In this document: one piece after another, positions 57,230-64,000 of the stretch
Position numbering within the stretch: the first letter of the stretch is position 1
Layout: each line of letters begins with the position of its first letter
Source of the DNA: Comamonadaceae bacterium
Lineage (GTDB): Bacteria > Pseudomonadota > Gammaproteobacteria > Burkholderiales > Burkholderiaceae_C
DNA length: 64,000 nucleotides
Assembly: GCA_947375135.1 (NCBI GenBank)
Contig: CANCER010000014.1
Location: 1 to 64,000 of the forward strand
Reading direction: 5' to 3'
Notes under the pieces: generated by a model
The model's input: only the letters and a program-made list of their open reading frames with translations
Databases searched by the model: none
Told to the model about the DNA's origin: nothing
Translations under genes and position numbers: made by a program

Positions 57230-59782
57230 TCAAAATGCTGACTCTTCAAAGTTATTGATAGCTTTCCCGTTCGCGGCATTGGAAACCGACGTAACCGTTG
57301 AAACCGACGCGACCGGCCTGACGTGCCAGCGCTCGGCCGATGTAGTGCCACTGGCGCGCTCAAATCGCCATCCATCAACGATCACACCTTGTTTGCGGGC
57401 AATCCACTTGCCAAGGCGGCGGCGGTTGATTTCGCCGCGCTCGTCGGCTATTTCCCGCAGAACCTCGCGCAATTCCTCTGTGCCAAACCCACTGACCGCT
57501 TTGTCAACTGCCTCCCGAATCATTGTGGGCATGTTGCCAAACGTGGTTTTCCATGCGTGCAGCAGTCGGCCCAATGTCTCACGGTCGGGGTCTTGCGCCA
57601 ATTGCGCGAACACGCATTCGGCGGGGTCTGCCATGCCCAGCCACATCAGCGGCTGCCGAACCCAATTGCTCCACTGCCCGAAGCTGGCCAAGGGCTTGCA
57701 GGCGGTGACGGGGCCGCCTGCAATGATCCATGCACGAATGACCGTCAGCGCCAGCGAGACATAACGCTCGCGGTCACCTCGAACCGTTGCCAGCGGGTCG
57801 TTCTTGAACTGGCGTGTGGCGGGCGTCTCAATCTGTGGGTCAAGCGCAATGGTGATGCAGCGCCGAGCCATGTCCCGCACCGCGCCCACATTGTTGCCTG
57901 AACTGAGAAACAGTGCCCGCGTGCCCACGGTGGCGGTTTTGCTCAAGCCCAGGATGCGCCCGGTCAAGTGCTCTTCAGTCAACGCAGAACACAGGCTCTT
58001 GAATGGGATCAAGTCAGTGGTCAGGTTGTCAAAAACCACGGCACCTGGCGCGGCCAGCAAGGTTGCCAGCAGCAGCTTCTGGCATTCTTCATCGCTGGTC
58101 GGAAACGCCACGGCTGACGGGCTGGTCGGACTCGAAAAGGTGGCCATGATCCCGCTCAGATAGCTCTTGCCTGATGCAATTTGAGGCGCTTTGATATGGA
58201 ACATGGGCGCGGTGGTCAGACTTGGCCGAATGGTGGCCGTCAAGATGCCCGCTACGGCGGCCGCCTGCGCATGTCCGTTGCCGAATTCAAACTCCGCCAA
58301 CAGTTCACACAACTCATGCAGCGCCTGCGCCGCTTGCGCCTTGGTGGGGAAGTCGGGCACATTGAACCGGCGGGCATCAAACACCCCGAACAAGCCGGTA
58401 GGCGCATCAAACCCTGCATCCCGCACCAGCGTGCCGTCTGAGCGCAGGTGGGGTTGCCGCGCAATGCCTGACAGTGCAGGTAGGTGGACATACGCCTCAG
58501 AGTCAAACAACACGTTGACGTGCTTGGGTGGCGGGTCGATCACCACGTCGGCGTCACAGCGTGCGTCATAACGGATCCAAATGGCGCAGCCTGACAACGC
58601 CCGTAGTAGTGCCGGTTGCGATACTGGCTTGATAGCCGTTTCGCGGCTTTCTGGATCGGTAGTAATAGACACAATCAGGCCGCCGCGCTGGTAGTAGCGC
58701 TTGGTTGCTGCCAACTCGCGTTCTCCCGCGTCGGCAATGCTGCCAATATTGCCAGCTTCGGCCCTGATGGTGGGTTTGTGCTTTGCGGCCGTGAATGTGA
58801 CCCCAAGGAACTCCAGCAGCGCGCCGGTGCGGTATTTGTCGCCGTGCCCATGCTGACACTTGAACCAGCCAATTGGGTAAAGATCGGTCGGCTCTGAATA
58901 GGCGCTGCCATGGTCGATCTGATCGGTGTGCTCATGCACCCAAGGACAAGTCACGTCGTGTTTTCCACCCCCCAGCGGTTGTTTGTAAAGGCCGCGCAGC
59001 TTGAGTGCGCCGATTACCTCGTTTTCAGCAGGCCGAGGGATGTAAACGCCGTCCTCGGCATTGCAATCAATTGCCATCGATTTGCGCCCAGGTGTGGCTT
59101 TGCGGCTAGTCTCTGCCTTCGGTGGTGCAAGCGCGAGACGATCCAGGATTTCCGCCACGGTGAAGCGCCGCGCCGGGTGCCACTCCGTCAGTTTGCACTG
59201 AAATGCCGGGTCTGTCTTGCCATTGCTGGCGAATGGCAGGCGGCCGTAACGCGTGGTGGGTGACTTAGCGCCAGGGTCACACAAATCCGCTTCGACCATG
59301 CTCTGGTTCAAGTCCTTGATGCTGTCGAAATCGGATACGGGTTCCGTGAACAGATACCCCGCTTGAAAATTGCCTTCGCTGGTTTCGATCACATACGACG
59401 GCGGGCAGGCATCCAGCCGGTCAAGTGGCAAAGCCTTGGTGCCCAGGTCGTCCAGCATCACACCGTAAACCGCTGCGCAGTCTTTTTCCCGTCGGTGGTA
59501 ACCATCGTCGGCCGGTTGGTAGGTGGCCAGGCTGAAATACCAATTGAAGGCTGGGTTATCAGTGTTGCTCTTGTTGGCGCGCCACGCCTCGCCGCCCCAG
59601 GCTTTGCGGTCTTTGGGTTTGCCTGCAAAGCCCAGCACGAACGGCCGTAACGGCTCGGCCAGTCCGTTGAAAATGGCGCTTAAAAATTCACCGTTGCTCG
59701 TCGGCAAACAGGTTTCATCGGTTAGATCGGTTTGATTTGGCAGATTTTCAATATCTGTGAAGGCTTCTTTGAGGGTGCTCAT
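57230..59782 (-). CDS. Phage/satellite-type replication protein with primase and helicase-like domains
   Basis: The 850-residue protein has an N-terminal RepB/primase-like part (CAAVYGVMLDDLGTKALPLD, TTRYGRLPFASNGK, about 85-195). A CHC2-like zinc segment follows at about 285-335 (HDVTCPWVHEHTDQIDHGSA, GWFKCQHGHG). The C-terminal ATPase-like domain has APQIASGKSYLSGI in place of a Walker A, GAVVFDNLTTDLIPFKSL as Walker B and ALFLSSGNNVGAVRDMARR. The build resembles replication proteins of phage satellites and integrative plasmids. Its start overlaps the AlpA-like gene by four bases. Confidence 0.8.
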   Translation of the reverse strand: MSTLKEAFTDIENLPNQTDLTDETCLPTSNGEFLSAIFNGLAEPLRPFVLGFAGKPKDRKAWGGEAWRANKSNTDNPAFNWYFSLATYQPADDGYHRREKDCAAVYGVMLDDLGTKALPLDRLDACPPSYVIETSEGNFQAGYLFTEPVSDFDSIKDLNQSMVEADLCDPGAKSPTTRYGRLPFASNGKTDPAFQCKLTEWHPARRFTVAEILDRLALAPPKAETSRKATPGRKSMAIDCNAEDGVYIPRPAENEVIGALKLRGLYKQPLGGGKHDVTCPWVHEHTDQIDHGSAYSEPTDLYPIGWFKCQHGHGDKYRTGALLEFLGVTFTAAKHKPTIRAEAGNIGSIADAGERELAATKRYYQRGGLIVSITTDPESRETAIKPVSQPALLRALSGCAIWIRYDARCDADVVIDPPPKHVNVLFDSEAYVHLPALSGIARQPHLRSDGTLVRDAGFDAPTGLFGVFDARRFNVPDFPTKAQAAQALHELCELLAEFEFGNGHAQAAAVAGILTATIRPSLTTAPMFHIKAPQIASGKSYLSGIMATFSSPTSPSAVAFPTSDEECQKLLLATLLAAPGAVVFDNLTTDLIPFKSLCSALTEEHLTGRILGLSKTATVGTRALFLSSGNNVGAVRDMARRCITIALDPQIETPATRQFKNDPLATVRGDRERYVSLALTVIRAWIIAGGPVTACKPLASFGQWSNWVRQPLMWLGMADPAECVFAQLAQDPDRETLGRLLHAWKTTFGNMPTMIREAVDKAVSGFGTEELREVLREIADERGEINRRRLGKWIARKQGVIVDGWRFERASGTTSAERWHVRPVASVSTVTSVSNAANGKAINNFEESAF

Positions 59783-59997
59783 GCTGAAGCCACTCCCAGA
59801 AGTTCACGGATTTTCTGGGTGGGCCATGCCAAACGCCCTGATATTCGGATGGGGCGCAATGGTCCGTCCTCATGGCAGGCCCAGCCCCGCAATGTTTGTT
59901 GCTTACGGTTGAGGTAGTAGGCGGCAGAGGCGGTGTCTACCGTGGGGCGGGTTACAGATTCCAGTGGCGGGAACTGTGGAGTTGAAGCGGCTTGCAT
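59779..59997 (-). CDS. AlpA-like small DNA-binding protein
   Basis: The 72 residues contain a winged-helix pattern (VDTASAAYYLNRKQQTLRGW, then GPLRPIRISGRLAWPTQKIR) as in AlpA/excisionase-like regulators of mobile elements. It is translationally coupled to the replication gene downstream (ATGA). It may control excision or transcription of the element. Confidence 0.7.
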   Translation of the reverse strand: MQAASTPQFPPLESVTRPTVDTASAAYYLNRKQQTLRGWACHEDGPLRPIRISGRLAWPTQKIRELLGVASA

Positions 59998-60040
59998 TCG
60001 TGAACCTTTCTGCGCGTTTGGCGCTGTTGAAGGTTCCGAA

Positions 60041-60916
60041 CTATTTACTCCCCACGCTCCCTGAACTCCCGCCGGGATTCGCGGGAACCACGGAAATTGG
60101 AGAAGCTAGGTTACGGTTCGACCGTATTTCGGCCCATGCGTTTTCGACTGTTTTGAGTGACAGGCTTTGGCTGATCTCACGGACATATAGACAATCGGCA
60201 TTTGGGCCAGTTCCACGATCAAACGGTGATTCGGCCCCAGCCTTTGCTTCAAGTGCTTTGAAAAATTGCTTTGCCGTTGTGTATCGTCCGGCATTGAACA
60301 CTTGCACCATATATGGCCACGCTACATTTCGCCACCCTCGGCGCTTCTTTTTTTGGGCATCGGGGGCAACTTTGGCATCCACCATCGGTGCAGTGTTTGG
60401 GGAAGGCGAATTGATCTTCTCATCGCCTTTTGCAAAATTTTCGACACTATTGCGCCTCTCTTTCTCAGACCCAATAATCAGTTTTGCTAGATCGTCGGAG
60501 TGGAAGACCCATTCGCTCATACGCACAACACGGGCTCGGGACTCTCCGTTTTCTCCTGCCGTTCGCAGCTCCTGATTGTTTGGTACTTCGACTAATTCGT
60601 AACCATGCGCAGGCATAGCAACAGCGACATTACGCGGACACAGTAGATCCAGAGTTTTTCCGCTTTTACCGGTGGGCAAAGATGTTTGAACATCGTTGCT
60701 GCGTAGGTAGCCCACCCAATACATCCATTTCGTTGAAAAAAGCAGACCATTTGCCATTGGCACACTGAATAATCCGAGATAGCCACGGTATAAAAAGCAC
60801 ACGGGTAGTTGTCCCGCTGCCGCTTTTTGATGGATATGCCCAACTGTCCATTTTTTGCCGGTTTGTGAACTGAGTTCGTCGGCAGCTTCTTGGGAAGTAA
60901 GAAATTCACGCATCAT
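60041..60916 (-). CDS. Uncharacterised mobile-element protein
   Basis: I cannot name a family. The 291-residue product starts with what looks like a helix-turn-helix (FLTSQEAADELSSQTGKKWT, GHIHQKAAAGQLPVCFLYRG). It has a central part with no motif I know, and a basic stretch (KKKRRGWRNVAWPYMVQVFN) before a C-terminal helical region. It lies 43 bases upstream of the AlpA-like gene on the same strand and probably belongs to the replication/control module of the element. Confidence 0.65.
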   Translation of the reverse strand: MMREFLTSQEAADELSSQTGKKWTVGHIHQKAAAGQLPVCFLYRGYLGLFSVPMANGLLFSTKWMYWVGYLRSNDVQTSLPTGKSGKTLDLLCPRNVAVAMPAHGYELVEVPNNQELRTAGENGESRARVVRMSEWVFHSDDLAKLIIGSEKERRNSVENFAKGDEKINSPSPNTAPMVDAKVAPDAQKKKRRGWRNVAWPYMVQVFNAGRYTTAKQFFKALEAKAGAESPFDRGTGPNADCLYVREISQSLSLKTVENAWAEIRSNRNLASPISVVPANPGGSSGSVGSK

Positions 60917-60959
60917 TTTTTCGAAAATTCTTCAGGCGAGTGATGAGGCTTCCCACAAT

Positions 60960-61208
60960 CTATTTCGTTCTGGCGCGCACCATGCACTCGTCCCTGGTGG
61001 ACGGGTTGATGATTGAGTAGCACAGCGCAGGCGTGGCCTTGATTTCGGCGATGCACAGGGTGCGCCGGTCGGCATCCATGACGTTGTAGCAGGCAGCCGT
61101 ATCCCACTTGCTGATGGCGTGAAGGTAGGCTTGGGTGTCGTCGGCAATGGCGCTGCCAAGCGACAGTAGCCCCAGGGTGACGATGGCGGGCAGTTTGAGT
61201 CGGCGCAT
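60960..61208 (-). CDS. Small exported cysteine-containing protein
   Basis: The 82 residues begin with a signal peptide (MRRLKLPAIVTLGLLSLGSAIAD). The mature part of about 60 residues has four Cys (AACYNVMDADRRTLCIAE, ALCYSI, DECMVR), suggesting two disulfides in the periplasm. No family recognised. It follows the phosphoesterase gene after 12 bases on the same strand. Confidence 0.7.
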   Translation of the reverse strand: MRRLKLPAIVTLGLLSLGSAIADDTQAYLHAISKWDTAACYNVMDADRRTLCIAEIKATPALCYSIINPSTRDECMVRARTK

Positions 61209-61220
61209 TTTCCACCTGCC

Positions 61221-62288
61221 TTATCTGGCGCGGAAATCCGTGGTAGCCAGGGTGTGCCCGTCGTCAAACTGCAAAGTTTTCTCAGGCCAACGCAATGCCG
61301 CAAGTTTGAAATCATGCCCCACAGTGGTACCCGCTTTACGCTCCGTCCAGCGGCCACCCGCTGAAAAATCCACACAGAACACGTTGTGCTGCTTGCCATG
61401 CCAGGCAAAGGGATGGGTGGCTTCAAACAGGTCTTTATCGCCTTTGCCCACGGTAGCCCGGTCGATGGTGTTGACCCGCCGCCAGTAGTGGCCGACGACG
61501 ACGGGCGTGGCATCCTTGTACTCATCCCACCAGGCCACACGCTGCGCAAAGCGCCATTTACCGCTGGAGTAAAACGGCACGGTGCCTTTGCGTTCCACGC
61601 CCGAGGTCAACACCTTGAGCGGATTCATCATCTGCTTGTTGGATTCGTTTTCGGCAATAGCGTGCATGAAGGGCGGCTGCATGTGCGGGCTTTCCAGGTC
61701 GTGCTCCCAGCGTTCCAGCTCGGTGGCCATGCGTTGCTCCAGTTGGGTTTCTATCGCGTATTGTTTGGCGGCTTGCTCCCACTGGTCGTATCGCTCACGC
61801 ACGCTGCCCAGGGGGAGTGTCCTGACCATTTCGATCTGGTCCGCTTGCCAGGCTGCGTGCACCACGCGCAGGTCTTCACGCTCCAGCCCTATGGGCAGTG
61901 ACGACAAGAAGGCCACAATGCTTGCGCGGGCAGTGGCGTCAGGCCGCTGGAATGGGGCGTATTTGTCATGATCACGCGCTGTGCGCGCATCAAAAAACCA
62001 GCCCGAGCCATCTTTGGCATCTTCACGCAGCAAGTTGATTTCGTGGTTGCCCAGAATCGCCACAGCCCGCCCTGATTCCACCAGACGCTGCACCAGCGCC
62101 AGCACGGCGGGGCTGTCGGGGCCACGGTCGCAAAAATCGCCGACAAATACCAGAGTGCGGCCTTGCGCATGCTGCCCGTTTTCGTCGTAGCCCAGGTGGC
62201 CCAGCAGGCTGACCAGGGCGTCGTATTCGCCATGGATGTCGCCCACAATGTCCAGAGCGCCAGCGGGCAGGTTTTGAATCAGACTCAT
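61221..62288 (-). CDS. Calcineurin-like metallophosphoesterase
   Basis: The 355 residues carry the PPP/ApaH-type metal motifs near the N-terminus: DIVGDIHGEYDALVSLL, FVGDFCDRGPDSPAVL and AILGNHEINLL. A His lies further on in VVHAAW, and VVGHYWRR provides the last metal ligand. It could act on phosphoproteins or dinucleoside polyphosphates. A strong ribosome site (aggagg) precedes ATG 62288. With the small exported protein it forms a two-gene unit in the island. Confidence 0.87.
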   Translation of the reverse strand: MSLIQNLPAGALDIVGDIHGEYDALVSLLGHLGYDENGQHAQGRTLVFVGDFCDRGPDSPAVLALVQRLVESGRAVAILGNHEINLLREDAKDGSGWFFDARTARDHDKYAPFQRPDATARASIVAFLSSLPIGLEREDLRVVHAAWQADQIEMVRTLPLGSVRERYDQWEQAAKQYAIETQLEQRMATELERWEHDLESPHMQPPFMHAIAENESNKQMMNPLKVLTSGVERKGTVPFYSSGKWRFAQRVAWWDEYKDATPVVVGHYWRRVNTIDRATVGKGDKDLFEATHPFAWHGKQHNVFCVDFSAGGRWTERKAGTTVGHDFKLAALRWPEKTLQFDDGHTLATTDFRAR

Positions 62289-62408
62289 GAAAATCCTCCT
62301 TTTTGATCTATTTGTAGTGAATGGACTGAGCCATTTGATAGAAATGCAATCGGCTCGAAAGTGATAGTGCAGTGATAGTGAACTGATTCAACGATAGTAG
62401 GTCATCGT

Positions 62409-62900
62409 CTACCGCCCTTCGAAGGCGCGAATCCGCGCGTTGTCGTAGTTGACGCATTCGTAAAGCATATCGTCGTTGATGATTTGGATGGCGATTTTGC
62501 GTGTCTCCAAGGGCCATTCGCCGGGTTTGATGGATGGCCATGGCGGGGCTGGTTTCTCATCGCCGGGTATCCATTCCGGCGAAGTAGCGTATTCGGTACC
62601 CTGATAGGTCGTCAGCCACAGGGTTTGCTGGTCAATCGCTGGCAGCGCCATGACCAACGCGTTGAGGTGATCTTGCAATTGAGATTCATAGAGATTCCGC
62701 ATCGGGTGGTCGGTGCGGATAGAGATGCAGATTTCTTCCCACAGGTTTTTGAGCCCCGTACCTTCCAGCAAGCCAATGGACTGCTTTTGGCATCTGCGAA
62801 TTAGGCGTTGGACGAGTACGTCACGCAGACCTTGGGCGCGCATTTCCAGAAGCCGCCGGTAAAGACCATACGGGTCCAGGTTCGGTTGGTGTTCAAACAT
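62409..62900 (-). CDS. Uncharacterised island protein, 163 residues
   Basis: No family recognised. It is a soluble protein with an N-terminal helical part (YGLYRRLLEMRAQGLRDVLV, LIRRCQKQSIG) and a C-terminal part rich in Trp and Pro (TSPEWIPGDEKPAPPWPSIK) ending in an acidic-basic helix. A clear ribosome site (aaggag) precedes ATG 62900. It lies between the phosphoesterase and a 91-residue gene, all on the minus strand. The 62289-62408 gap has only A+T-rich sequence with a repeated gtgatagt. Confidence 0.7.
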   Translation of the reverse strand: MFEHQPNLDPYGLYRRLLEMRAQGLRDVLVQRLIRRCQKQSIGLLEGTGLKNLWEEICISIRTDHPMRNLYESQLQDHLNALVMALPAIDQQTLWLTTYQGTEYATSPEWIPGDEKPAPPWPSIKPGEWPLETRKIAIQIINDDMLYECVNYDNARIRAFEGR

Positions 62901-62930
62901 GATTTCTCCTTGTGTAATGACGGCGCGATT

Positions 62931-63206
62931 TCAGTACAACTCCAGCACCATTTTTTGCAGCCCAGCCAGCATGCCTGCCACGCCCATCTGGTTGGACTCG
63001 GTTGTGGCATCCCCACGGATGCGCAGGTTAAACCGTCCGTCGGCATGCAATGCCACCAGCGCCAGCCCCGTGACCCGTCCGGCAAGAGCCTCTTCCAAAA
63101 GATGTTGCAGGAGTTCGATAGTTTCCCCGGATGCGGGGCGGGGCAGGGGTCTGAGCACGGCAACGCCCACGGGTAGCGGCGCTTGATCGGGTGTTTGCTG
63201 GAACAT
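62931..63206 (-). CDS. Uncharacterised island protein, 91 residues
   Basis: ATG 63206 (MFQQTPDQAPLPVGVAVLRP) has a good ribosome site (aggag, eight bases upstream) and is preferred to 63230. The product has an amphipathic central helix (IELLQHLLEEALAG) and a strand-rich end (LALVALHADGRFNLRIRGDA). No family recognised. It is the first gene of the minus-strand set and shares its upstream gap with the divergent WYL regulator. Confidence 0.65.
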   Translation of the reverse strand: MFQQTPDQAPLPVGVAVLRPLPRPASGETIELLQHLLEEALAGRVTGLALVALHADGRFNLRIRGDATTESNQMGVAGMLAGLQKMVLELY

Positions 63207-63225
63207 CTGGATACTCCTAAATGCA

Positions 63226-63273
63226 ATCAAATTGATCTTATTTAAATAATAGCATCAAAATGATCGTATTTGA
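63226..63273. promoter_or_regulatory. Direct repeats in the divergent gap, candidate operators of the WYL regulator
   Basis: The words atcaaattgatcttattt (63226-63243) and atcaaaatgatcgtattt (63254-63271) differ at two positions and lie 28 bases apart. Each contains a tgatc core, and the second continues into tgatcaa, giving an inverted form. They sit between the start at 63206 and the WYL gene at 63329. WYL regulators of this class repress from such repeats. Confidence 0.55.
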
Positions 63274-63328
63274 TCAATAATCGCCGTGCACCTAAACGCT
63301 TGCCCACTGTTTCAACTTGTTGGAGGAA

Positions 63329-64000
63329 ATGAACACTATGACGGCTCCAGCCATTCAAGAGCTAGCCAGCGCCCAGCGTGAACGCCTGGCGTACATTGAG
63401 TTTCGGCTCTGGTTCTTTGGCGAAGTCACCCGCAAGAGCGTTCTGGATCGTTTTGGCGTGGCCACGGCGGCGGGCACCAGGGACTTGATGCTGTACCGCG
63501 ACTTGGCTCCACAGAACGCGGAATATGAAGGCAAGGTGTACCGCTACCTGCCAACTTTCAAACCTTTATTCCAGCATCAAGTGCACAGGGTGTTGTCGGC
63601 GCTGACATCCGGCTTTGGTGATGGCGAGCGCAGCAGTGGAGGTCCCGTCATACCGCACGAAGTGCCTGCCAGGCTGAATCAGCCCCATTTGGGTGTACTG
63701 GCGAAGGTGACGCGGGCCATCCATGGCGGTTACCCGTTAAAGCTAGACTACCACTCCATGAAAACTGGGCTGGTGGCGCGCGAGATTGTTCCTCATGCTT
63801 TGGTGGATTCGGGCTTGCGGTGGCATGTGCGCGCCTTTGACCGAATCAAGGGCGAGTTTCGCGACTTGGTGCTGACACGCATGGAAAAGCTGGCTGCGTT
63901 CAAACCTGGCAGCGCTTCGGCGGCAGTGCAAGTCCATGAGCGCCAGAGTGCTGATGCGCAATGGCTGCAGATGGTTGAACTGAATTTGGTGCCGCACCCG
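63329..64000 (+). CDS. BrxR/CapW-like WYL-domain regulator (3' end outside window)
   Basis: ATG 63329 follows ggagg closely; ATG 63338 (MTAPAIQELASAQRERLAYI) is the alternative. 224 codons are in the window without a stop. The N-terminal winged helix reads YIEFRLWFFGEVTRKSVLDR, followed by RDLMLYRDLAPQNAEYEGKV. The WYL-like domain begins near YPLKLDYHSMKTGLVAREIV and continues HALVDSGLRWHVRAFDRIKG. That arrangement, with a C-terminal WCX domain still to come, is that of BrxR and CapW, which repress anti-phage systems such as BREX and CBASS. A defence operon is therefore expected just beyond the window. Confidence 0.82.
   Translation, partial: MNTMTAPAIQELASAQRERLAYIEFRLWFFGEVTRKSVLDRFGVATAAGTRDLMLYRDLAPQNAEYEGKVYRYLPTFKPLFQHQVHRVLSALTSGFGDGERSSGGPVIPHEVPARLNQPHLGVLAKVTRAIHGGYPLKLDYHSMKTGLVAREIVPHALVDSGLRWHVRAFDRIKGEFRDLVLTRMEKLAAFKPGSASAAVQVHERQSADAQWLQMVELNLVPHP

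Noticed and set aside
50033-64000. Direct repeat of the tRNA-His 3' end as right attachment site
   Set aside because: No second copy of the tRNA T-arm and acceptor sequence was found by eye in the window; it may lie beyond the right edge.

Overview
The window looks like the chromosome of a beta-proteobacterium of the Comamonadaceae/Burkholderiales type (Rhodoferax- or Polaromonas-like). The reasons are its high G+C core, a pyruvate dehydrogenase operon in which both E2 and E3 carry lipoyl domains, a phasin (polyhydroxyalkanoate storage), EF-P with Arg32 next to its rhamnosyltransferase EarP, a fused MaoC-phosphotransacetylase followed by acetate kinase, and an epimerase-type threonine dehydrogenase. 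Species assignment is inference.

Layout. 1-4.9 kb: 3' half of aceE, then aceF and lpdA. 4.9-12 kb: an A+T-richer block, all on the minus strand. It encodes a DUF3857/transglutaminase protein, a small membrane protein, a double-glycine-leader protein, an HlyD-type adaptor and a peptidase-ABC exporter whose peptidase domain is internally deleted and frameshifted. A broken XRE gene follows. 12-13 kb: a second, 5'-truncated copy of lpdA, colinear with the first. 13.2-18.1 kb: an outer-membrane protein, an FKBP, and a cytochrome c peroxidase-sensor kinase-response regulator operon. At 18.22 kb a third, 29-bp remnant of the lpdA 3' end sits just before a strong terminator. The simplest reading is that the lpdA 3' end has received DNA at least twice, each time leaving a copy of that end.

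18.3-50 kb is ordinary core genome: an RhlE-like helicase, an NlpC/P60 hydrolase, the MaoC-Pta/AckA pair, ClpS/ClpA, a patatin lipoprotein, a phasin, a thioesterase and nitroreductase, a fused LivH-LivM transporter with LivG/LivF coupled to pncB, RmuC, an MFS transporter, a LOG protein, a threonine-to-glycine operon with a divergent XRE-cupin regulator, EF-P/EarP, UvrC, PgsA, HU, tRNA-Val, a PpiD-like foldase and tRNA-His. A 294-bp element with roughly 70-bp inverted arms lies at 38 kb. A perfect 36-bp palindrome covers the divergent earP/uvrC starts.

50-64 kb, right after tRNA-His, is an accessory island. It has a long non-coding stretch with two related stem-loop repeats, a two-gene unit with a HicA-like protein, a type III restriction-modification system, an XRE regulator, a primase/helicase-like replication protein with an AlpA-like DNA-binding protein, several unrecognised small genes and a metallophosphoesterase. 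At the right edge is the start of a BrxR/CapW-like WYL regulator, the kind that usually heads an anti-phage system. No integrase or transposase is visible anywhere, and the right end of the island is outside the window.
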